A DNA stretch of 64,000 bases from Serratia marcescens (GTDB lineage Bacteria; Pseudomonadota; Gammaproteobacteria; Enterobacterales; Enterobacteriaceae): assembly GCA_015548865.1 (NCBI GenBank), contig JADMXW010000018.1:1-64000 (forward strand), written 5' to 3'. Of this stretch, positions 59,687-64,000 are shown one piece after another. A program made the translations under genes and the position numbers. The notes under the pieces were generated by a model. The model had not been told where the DNA came from. It was given only the letters and a program-made list of their open reading frames with translations, and made no database searches. Position 1 is the stretch's first letter. Each line of letters starts with the position of its first letter.

Positions 59687-60223
59687 TTATTCCTTAGATT
59701 TAAATCTCCACTGTATATTTTCGCTCTTCTCTGTTGTGGCAATCAAGAAAACTTCATTATTATCATTTGCTGACATAAGAAGACTTGGATACTTAGCACT
59801 TTGTATATAAAAAGTATCATTTGTTATTTGAGCGATATTCCAATATGGACTGCTATCTTCAGGGTCGGGATCTGGTTCAACCAATCTAATTCTAATTTTT
59901 GATTCACCTTCTGTAGGTTGCATTTCAAGATCTTCATATGCTTTTAACACATAAAATCGATCATCAAATGTGGGTATAGAGCTAATTATTTCATATTTTA
60001 GCAAATTGAGATTATATTGAATTGTCCATAATTGAAAAGCATGATGGGGAGTCATGGGATCATTGAAACCAATATAAGGTTCCGTTCCAGGCTCTGGTGG
60101 TCGGGTAGATGGAACTGCGAGAACACCATTCGTAGTTATGATAGTCTCGACATAATAGACACCATCAACCACTGCTGGGACATATGATACTCTACTGTTA
60201 GTATTGATATTTTTCTCTTTCAT
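59687..60223 (-). CDS. Orphan hypothetical protein, predicted beta-trefoil-like
   Basis: I do not recognise this 178-residue protein. It has no signal peptide or membrane segment and is acidic, beta-rich and nearly helix-free. Three evenly spaced tryptophan motifs occur (FQLWTIQ, PYWNIAQ and the C-terminal IQWRFKSKE), each in a G/N-rich strand context, plus DGVYYVETI at the start. This recalls three-fold beta-trefoil proteins with QxW motifs, such as ricin-B-type lectins or fungal mycocypin/cnispin-type protease inhibitors, whose C-termini also end in a W-R-F-like strand. That assignment is inference. The gene is far more AT-rich than its neighbours, stands alone between two ERIC copies and is missing from the E. 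coli order: probably acquired. GAGG precedes the ATG at 60223. Confidence 0.7.
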   Translation of the reverse strand: MKEKNINTNSRVSYVPAVVDGVYYVETIITTNGVLAVPSTRPPEPGTEPYIGFNDPMTPHHAFQLWTIQYNLNLLKYEIISSIPTFDDRFYVLKAYEDLEMQPTEGESKIRIRLVEPDPDPEDSSPYWNIAQITNDTFYIQSAKYPSLLMSANDNNEVFLIATTEKSENIQWRFKSKE

Positions 60224-60249
60224 AATGCAAGCCTCATTCGTTATGAATA

Positions 60250-60412
60250 TATACCCTAAAATAATCTGAGTTGCAGAAAGGAGACAATGGTGAGACAAAT
60301 TTTGCTTGAACAGATTTTAACAGTTCTTGCTCTGGCCCTAATGATGAATCTAAGGGATAAGATTCATCAATCCCGATGGTTAAAGTGATTCGGATAAATA
60401 CACAGTCAATAT
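60250..60412 (+). repeat. Composite ERIC-like element with insert, copy 8
   Basis: Starts TATACCCTAAAATAATCTGAG, then GCAGAAAGGAGACAA; the core AATCCCGATGGTTAAAGTGA and TTCGGATAAA follow only after about 75 extra bases. The insert has GAACAGATTTTAACAGTTC, TGGCCC and an inverted GAATC/GATTC pair, echoing the hairpin module at 10-80 and in copy 6. It lies immediately upstream of the orphan gene and may contain part of its promoter. Confidence 0.6.
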
Positions 60413-60809
60413 ATTTGCAAATCAAATTATTTATGCCATATAAGTAATAAAGTGCTCACATTAATTAAAGCACAAACGTCAAAAATCACAATAGTTCTAT
60501 TTAAGCTCACTGAGAATAAAAATACTCAGGCTAATCATTAAAAATAAATTAATGAGCATGACAAAAAACCGTTGCAGTAGCTTCAACAAGCCGAATATAC
60601 CTTCATAATCAAAAAAGATCGAGAAACCTGCTGAAAATAATATCTTATACGTAATAAATTCAATATCACTATAATTTCACACTTAATAAACCAATTTATT
60701 AATTAAGACTTTAAATATTACAATCAATAATATCTTAGTTATAATAACCTATACACCTATAAATAATTAAGAATGGAGGGGACAAAATAATATCCCCTCA
60801 TTGATTTTC
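60413..60809. other. AT-rich gene-free stretch between orphan gene and thiI
   Basis: About 400 bp with a very low GC content and many short poly-A/T tracts (for example around 60600-60760). No open frame has a start signal and no repeat or RNA is recognised. Its composition fits the foreign or decaying DNA of the insert, or H-NS-bound regulatory DNA. Confidence 0.6.
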
Positions 60810-62258
60810 TTAAGGCCGATAGACCTTCACGTTCATGAACCCTTGTTCACGCAGATACAGCGCCTGCAAGCGACTCATAACGCCACGTTCACAGTACAGC
60901 AGGTAGGTTTTACCCTGATCAAGGTTGCCAAACTGCGTGCTGAGTTTGTAGAACGGCAATGATTTGATTTCAACACCGGGTAACGCAAGCGGTCGATCAT
61001 CTTGCTCATCCACAGAACGAATATCCAACAGAATATCGTCGGCAGAAAGTGATGCAACGGTTTCAACTTCCGTTACTTCTTGCGCAGTCTGTGTTGCAAT
61101 ATCACGAATATCAATATTGCGCGCTTCAAATACCACTCGGTTCAGAATCTCAAAGTCAAACTTGCCTTCTTCCTCTTCAATCTTCGATTTGACCGCTTTT
61201 ACCGTTGGGCTTTTGGAAATTACCCCACAGTACTCAGGCATAGTCTTGGCAAAGTCTTCCGTACCTAACTGGCGCGCAAGCTTAATGATGTGCTCTTTAT
61301 CGTGTGAAATCAGTGGACGCAGAATCAGCGTATCCGACGCATTATCGATGAGACGTAGGTTGGTCAGCGTTTGGCTGGAAACTTGTCCTAACGCCTCTCC
61401 CGTCACCAACGCTTGAACGCCATAACGCTCAGCAATACGGGAAGCAGCACGCACCATCATGCGTTTCAGCACTACCCCCATTTGGCCGTCATCCACCTTT
61501 TCGAGGATTTCGCCCACTACGGGTTCAAAATCAATGGCGACAAAGCGTACACGATGTGAGCTGCCAAAACGCTTCCACAAATAATAGGCCACTTGTTTGA
61601 CGCCAATTTCATGCGCCGCGCCGCCCAGATTGAAGAAACAGTAATGCACGCGACAGCCACGACGAATTAACATATAACTGGATACGCCCGAGTCAAAACC
61701 GCCTGAAATCAGCGACAACACATCTTCCTGCGTACCGATCGGGAAACCGCCAATACCTTCATAGCGGCCTTTGATTAACAGAAGCCTGTCTTGTTCGATT
61801 TCCAGATGAACCGTCACCTGTGGTGTGGTGAGGTTAACACGCGCACTCTCAATGTGCTGGTTAAGTCCACCGCCCACATAACGTTCAACATCCTGAGAAG
61901 AAAACGCGTGCTTGCCACGACGTTTAACACGCACACAGAAACTTTTACCTTCCAGTTGAGGACGATAAAGCGCCAGCGTTTGTTCAAAAATGTCGTGCAT
62001 GTCGGTGTAAGCGTGGTCTTCAACGTCCAAAATATGATGAATACCAGGAATACGGGTTAACGCATCACGAATCTCTTCGCGTTGGCTTTCCTCTTTGGCG
62101 CGGACTTCGATATGATCCCAATGACGGACGACGGCCAATTGGTCGTCATATTGCTTAAGCACGTTACGAATGTTACCGGTAAGTATCTTAATAAAGCGCA
62201 ACCGCACAGATTGACTCTTGATGGTGATTTCCGGGAACAATTTAATGATAAACTTCAT
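60810..62258 (-). CDS. thiI: tRNA 4-thiouridine / thiamin-thiazole sulfurtransferase ThiI
   Basis: ThiI carries persulfide sulfur to tRNA U8 (s4U, a near-UV sensor) and to ThiS for thiamin thiazole. It has 482 residues, the E. coli length. It comprises an N-terminal ferredoxin-like and THUMP domain (about 1-165), a PP-loop AMP-binding domain with [14 protein letters not shown] near 180-195, and a C-terminal rhodanese domain with the active Cys456 in [11 protein letters not shown]. Cys344 lies in [12 protein letters not shown]. It is divergent from xseB with 240 bp between; no thiamin-pyrophosphate riboswitch is evident. Confidence 0.98.
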   Translation of the reverse strand: MKFIIKLFPEITIKSQSVRLRFIKILTGNIRNVLKQYDDQLAVVRHWDHIEVRAKEESQREEIRDALTRIPGIHHILDVEDHAYTDMHDIFEQTLALYRPQLEGKSFCVRVKRRGKHAFSSQDVERYVGGGLNQHIESARVNLTTPQVTVHLEIEQDRLLLIKGRYEGIGGFPIGTQEDVLSLISGGFDSGVSSYMLIRRGCRVHYCFFNLGGAAHEIGVKQVAYYLWKRFGSSHRVRFVAIDFEPVVGEILEKVDDGQMGVVLKRMMVRAASRIAERYGVQALVTGEALGQVSSQTLTNLRLIDNASDTLILRPLISHDKEHIIKLARQLGTEDFAKTMPEYCGVISKSPTVKAVKSKIEEEEGKFDFEILNRVVFEARNIDIRDIATQTAQEVTEVETVASLSADDILLDIRSVDEQDDRPLALPGVEIKSLPFYKLSTQFGNLDQGKTYLLYCERGVMSRLQALYLREQGFMNVKVYRP

Positions 62259-62501
62259 GATGGCTGTCGTTACTTGGTCAAATGGGTGTCAGTGTTAACC
62301 CGAGTGCTACATTCACGTTATCGGTAAACTCGTTCAATGGGATGATTTTACCAATAGCATCCAGGGCGCGGAGTATATCATCTTCTCGCGCACTGCGCGT
62401 AGGAAGGATGCGTTTATCTGTACGGTAGGCCATACCCAGTAGTAACGATTAACGACAATAAAAGAACAGTGTCACTTAGCGATCAGGATGTAAAATACGT
62501 C

Positions 62502-62810
62502 ATGCCTGCAAAAAAGACATCGCCTCAAGCAGAGGCAAACCACGAAATGCCTAACGATGCTGATTCAGCGCTGAGTTTTGAGCATGCATTGCAACAGTTG
62601 GAACAAATTGTCACCCGTCTGGAGTCGGGCGACTTGCCGCTGGAAGAGGCGCTTAGCGCTTTTGAGAAGGGCATACAGTTGGCGCGACAGGGGCAGTCGC
62701 AGTTACTGCAGGCGGAGCAACGTGTGCAAATTTTGCTTAGCGACGAGCCGGATACTGCACTTTCCCCCTTTACACAGGGCACAACAAACCAGAACAGTAA
62801 GCCGCTATGA
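62502..62810 (+). CDS. xseB: Exodeoxyribonuclease VII small subunit
   Basis: XseB is the small subunit of exonuclease VII, a single-strand-specific nuclease; several copies bind one XseA. It has 102 residues against 80 in E. coli, with an extra N-terminal stretch after MPAKKTSP and a longer tail. The core [25 protein letters not shown]…[10 protein letters not shown] is the family signature helix pair. The start at 62502 matches E. coli MPKK; an in-frame GTG at 62469 is possible. Its last codons overlap the ispA ATG by 4 nt (ATGA), so the two are translationally coupled. Confidence 0.95.
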   Translation: MPAKKTSPQAEANHEMPNDADSALSFEHALQQLEQIVTRLESGDLPLEEALSAFEKGIQLARQGQSQLLQAEQRVQILLSDEPDTALSPFTQGTTNQNSKPL

Positions 62811-63718
62811 CGGAATTTGCCGCGCAATTAAGCGCCCATGCCGATCGCGTTAACCAGGCATTAAACCGTTTTATCTCAAGTTCGCCATTTCAGGGCAGCC
62901 CATTGGTTAACGCCATGGCGTACGGCTCACTGCTGGGTGGCAAACGCCTTCGGCCTTTTTTGGTTTATACTACTGGACAACTTTTCGGTATTCCGCTGAC
63001 CAGTCTGGATGCTCCCGCTGCGGCGGTGGAATCTATCCATGCCTATTCGCTGATTCATGACGATTTGCCCGCGATGGACGACGATGACTTGCGCCGTGGT
63101 CAACCGACCTGCCACATTAAATTTGGTGAAGCCACTGCGGTTCTGGCTGGGGATGCGCTCCAGACGCTGGCGTTTTCCATTTTGGCCGAGGCATCAATGC
63201 CGGAGGTTGCCGAGCGAGATCGCCTCTCAATGGTCGCGGAACTAGCCCAGGCCAGCGGCGTGGCAGGCATGTGTGGTGGGCAAGCGCTGGATTTGGCTGC
63301 GGAAGGTAAGCAGGTTAGCCTGGCTGCGCTGGAGCAAATTCACCGTCATAAAACCGGCGCATTAATTCGCGCGGCGGTCAGGCTCGGCGCACTGAGTGCG
63401 GGAGCCGCAGGTCGATCAGCATTGCCCTACCTCGATCGCTATGCCAATGCTATCGGTCTGGCTTTTCAGGTGCAGGATGACATTCTTGATGTGGTCGGAG
63501 ATAGTGCCACAACCGGCAAGCGGCAAGGGGCGGATCAGCAATTGGGAAAAAGCACTTATCCCGGTTTGCTCGGGCTTGACAGCGCGCGAGCAAAAGCGCG
63601 GGATCTCTACCAGGAATCACTGGCTGCACTGGATGAACTGCAAGCAGTCAGCGCAACGCCGCTTGATACAGCGGCGCTACGAGCATTGGCGAATTATATC
63701 GTCGAACGAGATAAATAA
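62807..63718 (+). CDS. ispA: Farnesyl diphosphate synthase IspA
   Basis: IspA condenses IPP with DMAPP and then geranyl diphosphate to farnesyl diphosphate, the precursor of undecaprenyl, quinone and heme O side chains. It has 303 residues (E. coli 299). The first aspartate-rich motif [13 protein letters not shown] is near 83-95; the second, [11 protein letters not shown], is near 222-232; GGKRLRP binds diphosphate. It is part of the xseB-ispA-dxs operon, which links supply of isoprenoid precursors with their first condensation. Confidence 0.98.
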   Translation: MTEFAAQLSAHADRVNQALNRFISSSPFQGSPLVNAMAYGSLLGGKRLRPFLVYTTGQLFGIPLTSLDAPAAAVESIHAYSLIHDDLPAMDDDDLRRGQPTCHIKFGEATAVLAGDALQTLAFSILAEASMPEVAERDRLSMVAELAQASGVAGMCGGQALDLAAEGKQVSLAALEQIHRHKTGALIRAAVRLGALSAGAAGRSALPYLDRYANAIGLAFQVQDDILDVVGDSATTGKRQGADQQLGKSTYPGLLGLDSARAKARDLYQESLAALDELQAVSATPLDTAALRALANYIVERDK

Positions 63719-63830
63719 TTTTAACATCACCCAGTGGATTTCAAGTGTGTCGCAAGGTGATAACACCCGGATGGATACTCCATTCGCCGCTTGAGAGAGA
63801 ACGGGGATAACACCTCAGAATGAGTCGCAA

Positions 63831-64000
63831 ATGAGTTTTGATATTGCAAAGTACCCTACACTGGCTTTAGTGGAAACACCAGACGAACTGCGCATGCTGC
63901 CGCGTGACAGCCTGCCAAAACTGTGCGATGAACTTCGTCAATATCTTCTGGACAGCGTTAGCCGCTCTAGCGGTCACTTTGCGTCAGGGCTAGGAACCGT
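63831..64000 (+). CDS. dxs: 1-Deoxy-D-xylulose-5-phosphate synthase (partial, 5' end)
   Basis: Only the first 56 codons are in the window; the frame is open to the edge. [37 protein letters not shown] and [12 protein letters not shown] match E. coli Dxs almost exactly. Dxs makes DXP from pyruvate and glyceraldehyde 3-phosphate with thiamin diphosphate, the committed step of the MEP isoprenoid pathway. It follows ispA by 112 nt. A short out-of-register ATG at 63820 runs into a stop at once. Confidence 0.96.
   Translation, partial: MSFDIAKYPTLALVETPDELRMLPRDSLPKLCDELRQYLLDSVSRSSGHFASGLGT

Noticed and set aside
62259-62501. Thiamin-pyrophosphate riboswitch before thiI
   Set aside because: No CTGAGA…ACCTGAT-type thi-box in the leader; thiI is normally not under TPP control.

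Overview
The window is a chromosomal segment of an enteric gamma-proteobacterium. About 50 protein genes match Enterobacterales housekeeping families almost residue for residue, and they lie in the same order as the ushA–dxs block of Escherichia coli (inverted here). Three features point to a soft-rot member of the Pectobacteriaceae (Dickeya, Pectobacterium or a close relative): a secreted GH28 polygalacturonase beside ushA, many ERIC-type repeats, and rpmE2/rpmJ2 between acrB and tomB. Species cannot be fixed from the sequence alone.

Layout. 1-350: hairpin-rich repeat plus an ERIC copy. 351-7736: polygalacturonase, ushA, ybaL, hemH, adk. 7897-15015: htpG, recR-ybaB-dnaX, apt, ybaN, priC, rsmS (protein folding, replication and repair, purine salvage). 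15022-23681: mscK, acrR and the divergent acrAB efflux operon with a perfect AcrR operator. 23808-26336: a Zur-type operator with the zinc-independent ribosomal proteins L31B/L36B, then tomB-hha, two ERICs and the 4.5S RNA. 26337-34736: atl, ybaY, tesB, the sigma54/NtrC-controlled glnK-amtB operon, the mdlAB ABC exporter and decR. 35030-40762: a cysteine-synthase-fold PLP enzyme divergent from decR, then queC, fadM, ybaV, ppiD, hupB. 40960-47945: the proteolysis and folding block lon, clpX, clpP, tig, bolA. 48183-57601: yajG, ampG, cyoABCDE, yajR, yajQ. 57813-63718: panE-yajL, an AT-rich insert with an orphan gene, thiI, xseB-ispA, and the first 170 bases of dxs.

The backbone is conventional. 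The parts that differ from the E. coli order are small. They are the polygalacturonase, the PLP enzyme in the place of cof/ybaE, and a low-GC insert between yajL and thiI. That insert holds one gene for a predicted beta-trefoil-like protein of unknown function and is bracketed by two ERIC copies of the same subtype. Several regulatory signals can be read directly: the sigma54 promoter and NtrC sites, the Zur and AcrR operators, two sigma32 promoters, the dnaX programmed frameshift, and many intrinsic terminators. There are no insertion sequences, prophage genes, integrases, tRNAs, rRNAs or CRISPR arrays.

No large undescribed multi-gene system is visible. The best leads are the orphan gene at 59687-60223, the composite ERIC elements with a shared hairpin-rich insert, and a MITE-like element in the tesB/amtB terminator region.
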